A stretch of DNA of 64,000 nt, from assembly GCA_964016885.1 (NCBI GenBank), contig OZ024743.1, positions 343,435,371-343,499,370 on the forward strand, read 5' to 3'. Below the pieces are notes generated by a model that was not told where the DNA came from, did not search any database, and saw nothing but the letters and a program-made list of their open reading frames with translations. The translations under genes and the position numbers were made by a program. Below are positions 50,734 through 62,900 of this stretch, one piece after another; within the stretch, counting starts at the first letter, position 1; every line of letters begins with the position of its first letter. Origin of the DNA: Eledone cirrhosa. Lineage: Eukaryota > Mollusca > Cephalopoda > Octopoda > Eledonidae.

Positions 50734-53700
50734 GTAAGCATTTGATTTGTCATTAATTATTTTTAGTCAAGTGCGAGATTCAGAGATCCATCTTAAATCT
50801 ATTTTACTTCGTACTTAGGAAATTCATACAAGTCAAAGCATTTTAATTCTGTAAGAAATCAACAATTTCCATGTATATACTGTTAATGTAATTGTATTGA
50901 TGTCCCACAAGCATCAGTATCGAGATTGCAGCCTTCCATTTTTTTTGTATTTTAAATAAATAAATGGATTGACATTGTCTTTTATTCATCAGTAATGAAG
51001 GAGAAAAGCCGATTTAATAAATACACTAAGTAAAATATAGTAGTGTTGAGTCAAAACACCTATACCTTCTTACTGCCTTAGAAAATCTGTGATCTGGATA
51101 GAAAAGAATTATGGCCGATCTTCTTTAAAGCTAACGCCTTCTTTATTATTTTTTAACGTAAACTTGACTCTCATTTTAACATACAAAAATATATTTAGTA
51201 TTTATTTTGCTGTCCTATACATATATCTTTATAATATAAAATTTTGCATATAGTGCTATTTAAAAAAAAAGTTCCCTTCAACCAGTAATCAGCTGTTGGC
51301 GTCGGGGATTGCTTAGTAATGCATCAACATAATATATGTGACAGGCGATGTGGTTACGAGGCTGACTCAGTTCACGAAAAATCAGGATCTCCATCCCTTT
51401 AAATTCTAAGTAAGAATCCCTTCCGCAGTTTTTGTTTTTGTTTTTGGCAAGGCATAGATGTTACAACGCCTCTAAAATAAATAAAAAATAAATAAAGGAC
51501 ATTGCGCAGTAATATCTGTGAAAAATAAAGACAAATAACATAATTCACCAAGGAAAGTCACTATCATCTGTTTGAAAATGCGGCATAACTGCAGTTTCGA
51601 ATCCCTACCCGGCTCTATTTCCTCATAATATTTTTAATTCATATTTTTAAAAGAAGTTTTGCGGATTTGTTTTCGATTAGGTTGATCTACTTATATATAT
51701 ATATATTTAAAAAAAACATATTTGCAATTCTTAGTTGTAGAAATGACATTACGTTCCTGTAGAAAATATATGACATCCTGATTGATATTATCAACACGAT
51801 ATTGGAAAGAAAATGACCCCCCCCCCCCCCGTTTACGTTTACCATAAACACACTGAAAGTATTTAGTAATGAAATCATTTTTTCGTTTCCAAATAATCAA
51901 TAAATTTTCAGTTTCGCTTGTGGGGAGGGGAACATTAAACTGTAGTGATATCAAAAATTCTTTGGAACATATTCCAAATTAAGGTTATCTTTTCGCACAT
52001 TTTGCTTATTGTACATTATTTGTAGTTTTTTTTGCCGTTGAAGTTATTTTTGAGCTTCTGACACCACCTTTTATTTTTCATCAGTCTGGGTTCAATTAAA
52101 TAATCGATCAGTTATCAATTGATTGCCTCCACCCTACCTTTAACTAAAACGTCGTAGTCGCTCGTCATGCCAGAAACACCAGTCAAATCTCTAGCAAATT
52201 ACACTGTATCGTCTTACAGAAGGGATAGACAAATTAGATAATTTTCTCGATACATTCATACAAAAAAAGAAAAGAAAAAGACAGCACGGTTTCCATTGGA
52301 ACGCTTTGAACGTAGTTGAAGAGTCATGATAATTTTACAACACATATACCGTTATATGTACTTAAGTTTTAATTTGTGATAGTATTATGTTATAAATTAT
52401 CAACAGAAAGGTGGAAAATGTGTTTATATTTCCGAATTTAGATTCAGCTCTGGATGGACGTTAATATTGATATTAATTACACGAGGTGAAAGGACTCAAA
52501 CTTATTTTGTCACGAAACCCTTATACAATTTTCCAAAAATGATGGAACTCATTACTATATTTCATGGACAACCTTTATCCTAATTTTAATAAGACATTAA
52601 ATGAAACACAGTTGTTTTAAAGAAAAATTTATTCATATAAAAAATTGTAATAAATATTTATTAGATTTTATTAAAAGTAGATTATTTCGTGAAATCCTGG
52701 GGCTCTTCAAAAGCCCACTTTAGGAAACCCTGTTTTAGGTCATCCCTGATTAAGCAGACCTATGATCAAGTGTATTCCACCCGTGCTCCAAGGTGGAACA
52801 AGTATATATGTATATATGAGTATGATTTTCATGCTGGATTTTATTTAGCAAAACTTCTTTCCAACTTGTTTCATTCTTTTGTTATCTTCTCAGTGATTTG
52901 AGATTGGCTCTCACCTCTTCTACCCAAGTTCTATTTAAATATATAAATATGTCAATCAAATATTTTCCACCTACAACAGAAATACTATTATGAGATAAAA
53001 AGAAAAATCAATATATGCTGTTTATGCAGTAACATTTGGTGCAGAATATATGGATTATACGTTACAGTATTTTCTAATTATCCGTAAAAAACTGGGCTGT
53101 ACATGGTCAGTTAACTATAACTTCATTTCTTTCATGAATATGATTATTTAGGTGTCTAAGGAATTAATCAATATGTACACTGTCTCTGAATTTTTAAAAA
53201 GTATTTATTCAAAGAGAGAATCTCAATGCCCACAAACCTTTTCAGGTCCCCTGAGACTGTTGGAAAGGAGGATGGAATTTATTCTCAAACCTTACTGTTT
53301 CACTCATAATCTTTTGATTGGTAGAATCATTACATGGACAAAATGCAGTGCAGTATTTGTTCTGACTCTTTACATTATGACTTTAACTCTTTAGCATTGA
53401 CATTACACTATATTTACTATTGTATTATTGTGGTAAAGGCTTTACCTCACATAATATCGAATCTATGAGATTTTGATATTATTTATTTTGAGAACAATAC
53501 CTTAACATCAGTATGAGTGGCTAGTTACGGTCGATTTAAACAGAAAGAGATGAGAGAATTTTGGCTGGATATGGCCAGTTTAAATGCTAAAGGGTTAAAT
53601 CTCATTAAGGTCAATTTTACCTTTCATTCTGCTGAGTTTGGTAAAATTAAGTACCAGTTAAGTACTGGGGTGGATTTAATTTATTCTATCTTAGAAACAT

Positions 53701-56700
53701 TTTAAGGGCAGAGGTTCAGCTGAATTGCTAGAGTGTTGGTATTTGATTTGGCACTTTATTTTCTGTCTTCAAATCCTACTGAGGTGAACGTTGCCTTTCA
53801 GTCTTCTAGAGTTGATAAAATAAAATACCAGTCAGTTACTGGGGTCAGTATAATTGACTGTTCCCTATCATCAAATTTCTGACCTTGTACATAAATTAGA
53901 AACCATTATTCTCATTATTAATGTTATATTATATCATCTTCAATATTTAACTGGTATTTATTTAAACTAGAAATGATAAATTAATAATCAGTTGAAATAT
54001 GGGGTTGATATGTTTGACTGTATCCTCCTACAAAATTTGTGGTCACATGTCAATGTGAGAAATCATTTTATGAATTTGAAAAACCATTATTTTGAAGTTA
54101 GAAATTATAATTACCACCACTGTTCTTTCACTGAAGTTAATGTTTGTAAATTTGTGTGAAATTCTTAGCAATAGAATTTACCAATTTCCTCCAAGCTTTG
54201 TGTATATCTGGTTTAGAGTAGGTACAGTGTCCCTGCATGTTGTAAGAAGCAGCTAATAGGGTTGATGCCAGGAAGGGCAGCCAACCATAAAATATTGCTT
54301 TAGAAAGAATCCCATAGGACCCATGATGCTAACACATGTTTTAGCAGGGAAAAATGACCCTAAAATGTTTGCTTGCTGCTGCTGCCCTTTAACAAGTTGG
54401 GCCATATAAAGTAAACATTTTTTTATTTTGCATGTCAGACAGTGTTGGATTTAGGACAAATGAGACCCTGTGCTAGTTAAGGTATGAGGCCCCTTACTTG
54501 GGCCCTGAAAGAGGTAAAAAAGTTTTTCAGCAGGCCAATGGAGCCCTGTGCTTAAGCACACCTAAGCACAATGATAGATCTGGCACTGATGTCAGGGGTG
54601 CTTTGAATATCTACCAGTTCTTCCTATCTTTTCTCCATACAGGCATGGATTACATTTATACATTATTGCTAGACCTACTAGAAATAGCAGCAAATTCTTC
54701 CTCACATCACATTCTGCCATCTTAGAAATGAAAGGACACATTGAAAAATGTAATTCTAGATGCTTGTGCTTGAATAAAAGAGGGGATGGTCGCTTTGATC
54801 ATAAGTTTGCTCTATCAGGACAGATATGGAGGCTTTCTTTCTTTCCTTTTCTTTTTTTTTGTAACTGATTTGTCAGAAAGGGAATTGCAGTGCCCGTGAC
54901 CCTTTTCAGGACCTTCAAGACTGGTGTGAGGGAGGTAGATGGAAAGGTGATCTTGGTTTAAATGCTTGCAATAGAATAAGTTCCACTAAAGACACTCTGG
55001 GCCTGGGTGGTTGTTTTAAACTGAGTGATGGATTAAGTCTACCATCTAAATAAACCACAGAAAGATGAAAAAGAGCCATAAGGCATCTTGTCCAATGCAT
55101 TAACATTTCTGCCCGTCCACTGCCATGGACTGGTACTTTATTTTATTGCTCCTGAAAGGATGAAAGGCAAAGTTGACCTCAGGATTTAAAGAATCAAAAT
55201 CTGCTCATGTCATTGTTGGTCATCTTCATCCTAATAAATTTAATATACACTCATTATCCATTATTATCCTAATCTCCTTTAATCCTACATTTGTTGTGAC
55301 ATTACATTCTGCAGCTAATCAGCATTACATAATTAGTTCTATCTCTTGTACCTACCTCCTCTATTCAAACTGTAATTTTGTTATTTTGAAAAGATAGGGT
55401 GAATAGGGCAAATAGCTTAGTGAGGCAATATTTTCAGTGAACTAAGTATGCAACCCAGTGTTTATTCCCAGTTGGAACTATTAACCTAAGTTACAACTTT
55501 ATAAAAAAATCATGAGCTTCATACCTATGAATAAAAACATTGTCCTCCTCATCATCATCACCATCTTCATCATCATCAAGAAGACGAAGGACAGAAGGGC
55601 GTTGGATTGGCAGAATCATCAGAACATTGGACAAAATGTTGTGCAGTATTTAGTTACAGCTCATTATACATTTTGAGTTCAAACCCTGCTGAGTTCAACT
55701 TTGCCTTTCACCCTTTTACGGTTGATAAAATATAGCACCCTTCAGAAACTGCTGGCCTTGTGCCTAAATTAGAAACAATTATTATTAGGACATAGAACTG
55801 GCAGAATCATCAGAGCATCACTCACAAGCTTTGCAGTATTTATTCAAGCTCTTTACATTCTGAGTTCAAATCTTGCCAGGGTCAACTTTGTTTAATCAAC
55901 TTTGACCTTTACCCAAGTTTGCTGACTTTGTGTCTAAGTGAGAAGTCTCTTGCTAGGGTTAACTTTGCCTTTCAACCTTATGGGGTTGATAAAATAAAGT
56001 ACCCGTAATGCACTGGGGGTGATTTAATTGACTTTCTCCTCCCCTTCAAATTGCTGGCCTTGTGCCTAAAGTAGAAATCATTATTTATGTGTGTTTGTGT
56101 AAATGGTAAAAGAGGAGTTTTAAAGACAATGCCTGGATTTACTTAGTCTTTCATCCTTTTGTAGTTCTCCTTCAATCCTTAGCTGGCAATTGGATGAGGC
56201 TGTCCTTTCAACCTATATGCTATTGTGGGGGCTGCTGGATGATGGACTCTAATGATCATGTTCTTCCATGCTTTTCTATCCATGGCGCTGACCGTATCAT
56301 GGTCGAAGTTGAGGTGCTGTGATTTCAGGACCTCCTCGATTTGTTTCACCTATGTCTTCTTCAGTGCACTGCGCTGGATTTTCCAGTACTTGGGTCGCTG
56401 TCATGACAAAATTGGTGTAGTAGTCTTCCCGTGCTCATTCTGCAGATGTGGCCAAACCATCGTAGCCTGCGTTGCCAGATTTGGTCTTCAATGGTCGGCT
56501 GCTGCTGGCATTGTTCTTGGATGTTGTTGTTTTAGGTTCAGTTGCATAGGGAGACACCAAGGATCAGTTAATGAGTACTTGTAATATTCTTGTATCAAAT
56601 AGAGTGACTAAACATTTATAAAAGTGTTTAATCAAATCATTTTATTATTATTACTGATCGACAAAATGCCTTGTATTATTTAGTTACTGATTTTTGCATC

Positions 56701-59700
56701 CTGACTTCCAATTCCACTAAAGTTGATAATATAAAGTGCCCATGAAATACTGAAGGCAGTTTCATTGACTATAAATTTGAGGCCTTGTGCTAATATAAGA
56801 AATAATAATAATTATTATATGTGCTGTGATTGGTAGAATCATTAGAGCATTGGACAAAATGCTTTGTGGTATTTGTTTTGGGTTCAAATCTCGCTGAGGT
56901 TATTTTTACCTGTTCTCCTTCAGAATTTGATAAAATGAAATACCAGTTAAGTACCGAGGATGGTTTAATCGACTTCAAAAAAAAAAAAAAAAAAAAAGAA
57001 AAGAATACTTGTATTGTGCCTAAATCAAACATTGTGGCCAATAAATGAAATCATTATTATTATTATTATTATTATTATAACTAGCAGAAAAAACCACCCT
57101 TCGGGTGGTTTTCTGTTATCATGTGTAGTGTGCATATTGATATTATACGCAAGTATATATGCATGTAGATATGATACATCAAATAAAATCGTAATTGACA
57201 ATATACACAAATTGAACGAAGACTGTGTTACACTCTCTTATGTAATCAGTAATGTAATTCATGATACATTAAAAAAAGACATTATATATAAACTGCATTA
57301 GGAGAAAATTAGCGACGGAAATATATGAATGTTTATTTAAGCGATCGCTAACTGGAAGTGTTGACATTTGAACATTTTAAAGAAGTGAACCTTAAAATAA
57401 GGAACAAAATTATTTATATTTAATCAAGAATAACGAAATTTAGTAGATAAATTATGTAATATTCATTCATTATTTATTCAAAGTAATCCAACTTATTTTA
57501 CAAACGGGATAAAAAAATATATTCAGGATGCAGTCCCGCACTCCTTACTTTATTATAGTTTAGTTAATAATAATAATAAGGGCAATGGATTAGCAGTATC
57601 GGTGGAACATAAGACAACATGCTTTGCAGCATATAGTTATGGCCTATTACATTTTGAGTTTAAATCTCATTGAGGTTGTTTTACCTTTCATCCATATGGT
57701 GTCAATAAATAATAAAGTACCAGCAAAACACTATTGTCAATTTAATCAACTTTCTCCTTCCCTTCAAATTGCTGGCCTTGTGCCAAAACGTAGAAACAAT
57801 TATTAGAGACAAAGTGTCATAATATGTAGAGCATTCAACAAAATACCTAGTATTTAATTACATTCTGCATTCAGATGCTGATCATCCTTCTCACCATTTT
57901 ACATGTGCTTTTCCGTGTTTGCATGGGTTGGACAGGTCTTCTCCAGCACAGCTTCCCTCCACTTGTTTCATTCTTTCATCATTTCCTCTGTGAGGTTCAA
58001 AATTTTGAGATCAGCTCTTACCACTTTTGTTATCTATATGCATTTTGTGACCATACCAGCAAAACCTTCTCTCTTGTACACTGCAACTGATTCCTCTTAT
58101 GCCCAGTTTATCCCTCAGCTCATCCGTGATACATCGTGGTTGAATTTACTTTTCTTCTTTCCAAGGTTTGAAAAAAAAAAGTACCAATCAAGTTAATAAT
58201 TCCTCTTCATGCTGCAGGTCCTCAAACTTTAGCTGTTGTAACTAACATACTGAAGTGAAATATGAAAGCTGTTTTTCGATGAGGTATTACTTGGTGTGCC
58301 ATAATGGTATCAGTTCGATTTTACTTGGTTTATTATCAATGTTTCCATATGTTGAGTCTACACTCAATAGGTACAGGCATGACTGTGTTGTTTTAGAGGT
58401 TCACTTTACAACTACGTGATTTCAAGTTTGATCCCACTACATGGCACCTTGCACATGTCTTCTACTATAGCTTCAGGCTAACCAATGCTGTGTGAGTGAA
58501 CAGAAACTGTATGGAAGCCCATAATACACATATATGTATATATATGTATGTCTCTGCTTTGCAGTTGATGCTGCTTGTATAGGTTGTAATGTTTGTTTAT
58601 GTCCTACATTATCAATATGTTCCACAGTTCAGAAGTATGATTTTGAAGATTAGTAGCTTACTTGAAAACAAGTAAGGGTTGGTGACAATAAAACTGCTGC
58701 AAAGATGTCTTGTTCAATTCATGTCAGGATGGAAAAGCAGACATAAAATGAAACAATATTTTGTTCATTAACTCTTAATGTCTTGTATTGCATGAAACTG
58801 CATTGGTAAAGGCATTCTTGAAAAATGTATAAAACAGCTGACTGCATCACATTAGAAATTAAAGTCTTTACTCTAATATTACAAATTTTCGCAATCATCT
58901 GTCAAGTAGTGAAGACACTATAAACATTTGAATAGACAGTCCTATTTTTAGATATTCTCTGCTGAATCATTACAGAATGTTAAGAGTTAATGTAAATAAA
59001 ATAATTTGTTTAACCCTTTTGATACCAAACTGATTGAAACTGACCCCTATTCTATGATATATAGCTATTGATTTTAATGTATTTATATTTATCAAGAAAC
59101 CTTTCATTAGAACATTATGTAAGAACCTTTGTAAGAAACGGCGGTGAATTGGCAGTATCGGTAGAGGGTCGGACACCATGCTTTGACGCATAGAGTTTCG
59201 GCCCTTGCTATTCTGAGTTCAAATCCCGCCGAGGTTAACTTTGCCTTTCATCCTTACGGGGTCGATAAAATAAAGTACCAGTATTGCACTGGCACTGGGG
59301 AATTGTTGGCCTTGTGCCAAAAGTAGAAACAATTATGTAAGGCACATGGCTTAGTGGTTAGAGCATTGGCTTTGCAATCAAAAGGTTGTGAGTTCAATTC
59401 TCAGACCGGGTGATGTGTTGTTTCCTTGAGCAAGACACTTTATTTCACATTGCTCCAGTTTACTCAGCTGTAGAAATGAGATGATAGGGACTGGGGTCCC
59501 TATCATTCCACTGTAGAGTGGTTGTGGAGGTGCCACGGCAAAAAAGCACGCAGCACTCACTGTAAATGAGGTTGGTGTTAGGAAGGGCATCCAACTGTAG
59601 AAATCAAGCCGGAATCAGTTCCCGTCCCACCCTTGCAAGCAGGGAAAAGCGGACGTAAAATGAAATGATGATGATGAAATGATGAAGAACCTTTATAAGT

Positions 59701-59962
59701 TATGTTTGAAAGACCATCTTAATAATCTGAAAATAAGTTATATTAATAAATCTCTCTAAATTCTTTATTATTGTCATAATGATTTGAAAGCCACAGGAAA
59801 TATCTTTCATTAGACATATCGTAAGGAAAGGGTTGATATTTTATATTGATTTTTTTAATCTCTTTGTTTTTCAGAATGAAGATGTAAAAACAGGAAAACC
59901 CCCACAGGACCTGAGAGCTGAAACAGATGCATTACTTCAAGACTTGGGTATACCACCTAATG
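50635..59962 (+). CDS. DYNC1I: Cytoplasmic dynein intermediate chain, first two coding exons (partial gene)
   Basis: Exon 50635-50733 and exon 59875-59962 join in phase 0. The visible N-terminus is MSDRKAELERKKARLEQMRK, a charged coiled coil (about residues 4-32), then NEDVKTGKPPQDLRAETDAL and LQDLGIPPN. The single alpha-helix/coiled coil is the known docking site for p150Glued of dynactin and for Nudel/NudE. The second short helix (DLRAETDALLQ) matches 'RRETEALLQSIGI' of the animal proteins. The gene continues beyond the window with the light-chain-binding and WD40 parts, which I could not find here. Intron 1 is 9.1 kb and full of SINEs. DYNC1I1 versus DYNC1I2 cannot be said for an invertebrate; usually one gene. 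Confidence 0.92.
50734..53382. other. DYNC1I intron 1, first part
   Basis: Mostly unique AT-rich sequence. A C-run at about 51815-51830, (TA)n at about 51690. Fewer recognisable repeats than the rest of the window. No gene seen. Confidence 0.45.
53383..53598 (+). mobile_element. TTAA MITE family T1, 216 bp
   Basis: TTAACTCTTTAGCATTGACA to AATGCTAAAGGGTTAA, both TTAA intact. Best-preserved copy in the window and the mirror image of 16562-16777. Confidence 0.85.
53599..53910 (+). repeat. Two degraded OR-type SINEs
   Basis: A tail piece at 53600-53700 (TTTTACCTTTCATTCTGCTG, AAGTACCAGTTAAGTACTGG). A fuller copy at 53700-53910 begins GGGCAGAGGTTCAGCTGAAT and ends CCTTGTACATAAATTAGAAA. Confidence 0.65.
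53911..55589. other. DYNC1I intron 1, middle part
   Basis: LINE 3'-UTR words at 54250-54350 (GCCAGGAAGGGCAGCCAACC). An OR-SINE-like reverse piece at 55120-55180. (CATCAT)n at 55548-55575. No gene seen. Confidence 0.45.
55590..57055 (+). repeat. Cluster of four to five OR-type SINE copies
   Basis: Heads or bodies start near 55590 (GGGCGTTGGATTGGCAGAAT), 55795, 55940, 56640 and 56815 (GTGCTGTGATTGGTAGAATC). Each ends with CCTTGTGC and AGAAA..ATTATT. Between, at 56200-56580, a minus-strand frame with LNFDHDTVSAMDRKAWK looks like another LINE C-terminal end. A poly(A) run is at 56977-56996. Confidence 0.7.
57090..57112. repeat. Perfect 10-bp stem, 3-base loop palindrome
   Basis: AAAACCACCC, TTC, GGGTGGTTTT, directly after an (ATT)n run. 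It has the shape of a bacterial terminator, but the context is a eukaryotic intron. More likely the end of a foldback or SINE. Confidence 0.8.
57113..57574. other. DYNC1I intron 1, unannotated stretch
   Basis: AT-rich. The stretch 57115-57400 follows the palindrome and looks less decayed than its surroundings. No domain seen in the two short frames. Confidence 0.35.
57575..57805 (+). repeat. OR-type SINE
   Basis: GGGCAATGGATTAGCAGTAT head, TTTTACCTTTCATCCATATG, tail GGCCTTGTGCCAAAACGTAG. Confidence 0.8.
57875..58170 (-). pseudogene. LINE 3' end with SINE-like tail, reverse
   Basis: On the minus strand: RCITDELRDKLGI, SCSVQERRFCWYGHKM, then stops and a tail CCCATGCAAACACGG plus AAAAGCACATGTAAAATGG. 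This is the diverged form of the 13.5-kb LINE end, which again shows the LINE and SINE tails to be the same sequence. Confidence 0.68.
58768..58990 (+). mobile_element. T3 MITE, complete
   Basis: Ends TTAACTCTTAATGTC and GAATGTTAAGAGTTAA. Interior AGTCTTTACTCTAATATTAC as in 30659-30860. Confidence 0.82.
59140..59332 (+). repeat. OR-type SINE, full-length
   Basis: GGCGGTGAATTGGCAGTATC head, GAGTTCAAATCCCGCCG B-box region, GGCCTTGTGCCAAAAGTAGA tail. Followed at once by the family-A SINE. Confidence 0.88.
59338..59690 (+). repeat. SINE family A, full-length
   Basis: GGCACATGGCTTAGTGGTTA head to CCCACCCTTGCAAGCAGGG and (ATG)n. Close to the copy at 2507. Confidence 0.9.
59875..59962 (+). CDS. 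DYNC1I: DYNC1I exon 2
   Basis: Acceptor TTTGTTTTTCAG, donor AATG|GTTAGT, 88 nt, 29 codons and one base. It encodes NEDVKTGKPPQDLRAETDAL and LQDLGIPPN. The next exon must start with two bases that complete a Gly-type codon. Confidence 0.92.
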
Positions 59963-60970
59963 GTTAGTATCGTTTACAGGTTTTGGTTTTTTTTGAAGGA
60001 AAGGTTTTATTTTTTTTTAAATTAAAAATAAAACAGCAATAAAAATAAATATCTTCATTAGAATTTTGCTCTAGTTTACATATAATTTCTTAAGATTAAA
60101 GTCATTGTAGTCTTCAAAGTTCTGTAGAAGTACTCTTACATCATATTCAGTAGGAAGATGACTTATTCACTTGATTATAAAGATAATAGACTTAATTGAG
60201 GCTAAAAGAGTATGTGTGTGTATGTATATATATTGATGTACGAACCATTGTCATCATTTAATGTCCATTTTTTCACACTAGTATGAGTTAGATGAGTGGT
60301 CCCGTTGAGACAAGCCAGATCAGATGACTGTGTCTTGCTCATACAGGTCTGATTTGGGCTTGGTTTCTATGGCTGGATGCCCTTCCTAATGCTAACAGTG
60401 CATTATTTCTTTCTCCATTCTTATGTCTTTATCTGACTATTCATAATCAAGTTGCCTTGCAAAGGGAATATGCTTTACTGAGGAGACTTAATAAGATAGG
60501 AAATTGTTCATTGCTTTCACCAAGTTGTTGACTTAGAGATAAGCTTCACTCCCACTATATTGTTTTAAAAGACTTGGATCAGCCAAGGCTATAGGTGTCA
60601 TCTCCCAGCTCACTTTCATAACCAAACACTTCTGAAGGGAGTTTGGTTTTGAAATTGTGAGGATAGTCTCTGTTAATTGGAGTTTTTTCCCCCCACTTGC
60701 TATATTCAGACAGCGATATGCTATTTATATGTGTACATTTTATACATATTTACACACACTCAGACACATATTGAGTTCATATCTGTTGATAAAAGAGAAG
60801 GAAAAAAAATCAATATTTCTAACAGTACACGAACAACATGGCCACAATATTTCAGCAAAACATGTATTTGCTATGCTTCATCAGAGACATATGTGAAGAG
60901 CTGATGATTCAGTTTATATAGTTAGAATAGAAGAGGAGGGTGAGAGAGGAAGAAAGGGAAGAATAATATA
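59963..60970. other. DYNC1I intron 2, first part
   Basis: Reverse LINE 3' tail at 60245-60400 (CATTTAATGTCCATT, GGATGCCCTTCCTAATGC). No exon seen. Confidence 0.5.
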
Positions 60971-62256
60971 CAAGCATTGGCTGATAAGTTCATAGGCTGA
61001 CAAAGATACTATTATGAAATGTGACCAAATGAGGTTTATTTGTCAACATAGTCCCCCTTGTGGTCTGTTGCACTTCTTCCATTGGTGTTGCAGTGTTTGG
61101 ATCCCATTTGTGAAGAAGCTTTGATCCTGTTGGTAAAAAAGTCATCAACAGCAGATATGTCACTCTCACTGCGATACTGGTTCCTAGCCAAGTGCTTTTT
61201 CATGTTGGAGAACAGATAATAGTCACATGGATCCAAATTAAGAGAATAGGGAGGGTGATCAACTAGTTCAAAGCCACAGGCATACACAGCAACCATTGAA
61301 TCCAAAGACTTGTGTGCTGGAGCACTGTCCTGATGAAACAAGAACCCTTTCATCAGTTTCCCTGGGTGTTTGGTTTTGATAGCTTTTCGTAACTGCTTCA
61401 ACAAGCTGCCATAGTAATCTCCATTGATGGTATGGCCCTTTTGAAGATGGTCAATAAACAATGCTTTTTGCATCTAAAAAAACTGAGGCCATCACCTTCA
61501 CTGCATGTGAAATGACTATAACAGTCTTTGGAGCAGGTGAAGAGGGATTTTCCACTGCATGGATTGTATCTTTGTCTCTTGCACAAAGTGATAAGCCCAA
61601 TATTCATCCTGGATTAGGAAACATTCAAGGAAACCAGCTGGATCTGCCTTAAACGATGTCAAATTGTCTCGTGATGTGATCAGCCTGGTGCGCTTTTGAT
61701 CAGGTGTTAGAAGTCATGGTTCCCATCAAGCTTAAATTTTCATCATGTCAAGTTCATTGTGCAGAATATTCTCAACTTTCTCATGGGATATGCTAATAGT
61801 ATTGGTTATTTGATTTATAGTCAATCGCCTGTCATCTATCACCATGTGGTGAACACGATCAATGCTTTCTTCAGTGGTGGCAGTTGTAGGATGTCTAGAC
61901 ATTGGGTCATCTTCAAGACTCTCCCTTCCCCTCCTAAATTCAACTGCCCACATTTGCACTGTTGATAAAGCTGGAGTGTCATTCCCTAATGTAGTAGCCA
62001 TGTCAGCATGAATGTCCTTGGAGGCTAAAGCCTTTTTCTGCAGGTACTTGATAACACCACGGTGCCAAATTTTGTCCATTTTCAAGAGAAGTCGCTACTC
62101 GTTACTTTTGAAGTCTTCTTTGAACAGCAAAATGTCAGTTTACTTGGAAAGAAACAATGCAGTTATTAAGGAAAGTTGAAATTAATGCACGCAAGATTTC
62201 ACAGCTCTAGCATTACTCCTTCATAGTCAGCCTATGAACTTATCAGCCCACCTTCA
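60971..62256 (-). mobile_element. Mariner-type transposon, 1286 bp, both ends present
   Basis: A 23-bp terminal repeat core beginning GGCTGATAAGTTCATAGG lies at 60979-61001 and inverted at 62226-62248, identical on both sides. The outer 8 bp differ. TA flanks both ends (60969-60970 and 62257-62258). The size is that of a complete mariner. Confidence 0.88.
61036..62085 (-). pseudogene. Mariner transposase, broken in the middle
   Basis: The N-terminal part, frame 62085-61732, starts at an ATG and has the two helix-turn-helix regions (VIKYLQKKALASKDIHADM, LSTVQMWAVEFRRGR, SIDRVHHMVIDDRRLTINQI). A frameshift follows near 61735. The C-terminal part, frame 61473-61036, has LFHQDSAPAHKS (second catalytic Asp) and LVDHPPYSLNLDPCDYYLFS (third Asp). 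The first catalytic Asp region between them is shifted and interrupted by stops. Not active as it stands. Confidence 0.85.
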
Positions 62257-62259
62257 TAT

Positions 62260-62900
62260 ATATCATCATCATCCTTTAACATCCCTTCTTCCATGCAGAC
62301 ATAGGTATGATGGGTCATCAGAGACTAAATAAATACTTTATTGAAACCAGTGACCTCTCAGACAGGCTGTGAGCCCACATCTCCTTTACATACATTACAA
62401 CACTTTACAGAATGTAGTGGGTTCATTTTATTGTGGCATCAGCACTAGAGAGGTTATGTCTTTCACACAACTGAAGAGTTCTCTCAACTCTGTGTTTGGC
62501 AAGTTTCCCATGGCTGGGTACCCTTCTCAACACCAACCACCTTACAGAGTGTATTTAGTACATTGTATATTGGCACCAGCACTGGAGAGGTTGTCATACT
62601 CTTGACAGAACTGAATACACACATACAGACACACAAACATACACTGTAAGGTATACTAGTGCAATGACAAAAAGCACCCCGTCCATTTTGTAACGTGGTC
62701 GTGCTGATACCATGGCAAAAATGTATCAACCTGTAAAGTGGTAGTGGTAGTGCCACAAGAAAAGCTGTAACGTTGTTGGCATTAGGAAGGACACCCAGTC
62801 ATAGAAAACCAAACCAAAAACAGATATTGTCATCTGACCTGATCTGCATCATAACATGACAACTTGTCTAACCTATGCAAGCATGGAAAATGGACGACGC
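62260..62900 (+). repeat. LINE 3'-UTR module copies, one reverse and one forward
   Basis: Reverse tail at 62262-62310 (ATCATCATCATCCTTTAACA, CCATGCAGACATAGG), then units 'accaccttacagagtgtatttagtac'. Forward units at 62660-62760 (AAAAAGCACCCCGTCCA), then CACCCAGTCATAGAAAACC and the tail CATGGAAAATGGACGACGC at about 62890. Confidence 0.65.

Larger units (their letters stand above)
59010..59836. mobile_element. T2 MITE interrupted by two SINEs
   Basis: The left part TTAACCCTTTTGATACCAAA runs to about 59133. The right part, from about 59685, ends AAGGAAAGGGTTGA. AAGAACCTTTGTAAG before the SINEs and AAGAACCTTTATAAG after them mark the insertion point. The pair ends 38 bp before DYNC1I exon 2. 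Confidence 0.75.

Noticed and set aside
56252..56584. Plus-strand frame of 110 codons rich in Cys and Phe
   Set aside because: Antisense to a LINE-like C-terminal fragment (LNFDHDTVSAMDRKAWK); no domain on the plus strand.
57090..57112. Rho-independent terminator
   Set aside because: Shape fits, but this is an intron of an animal gene without bacterial genes. Recorded as palindrome only.
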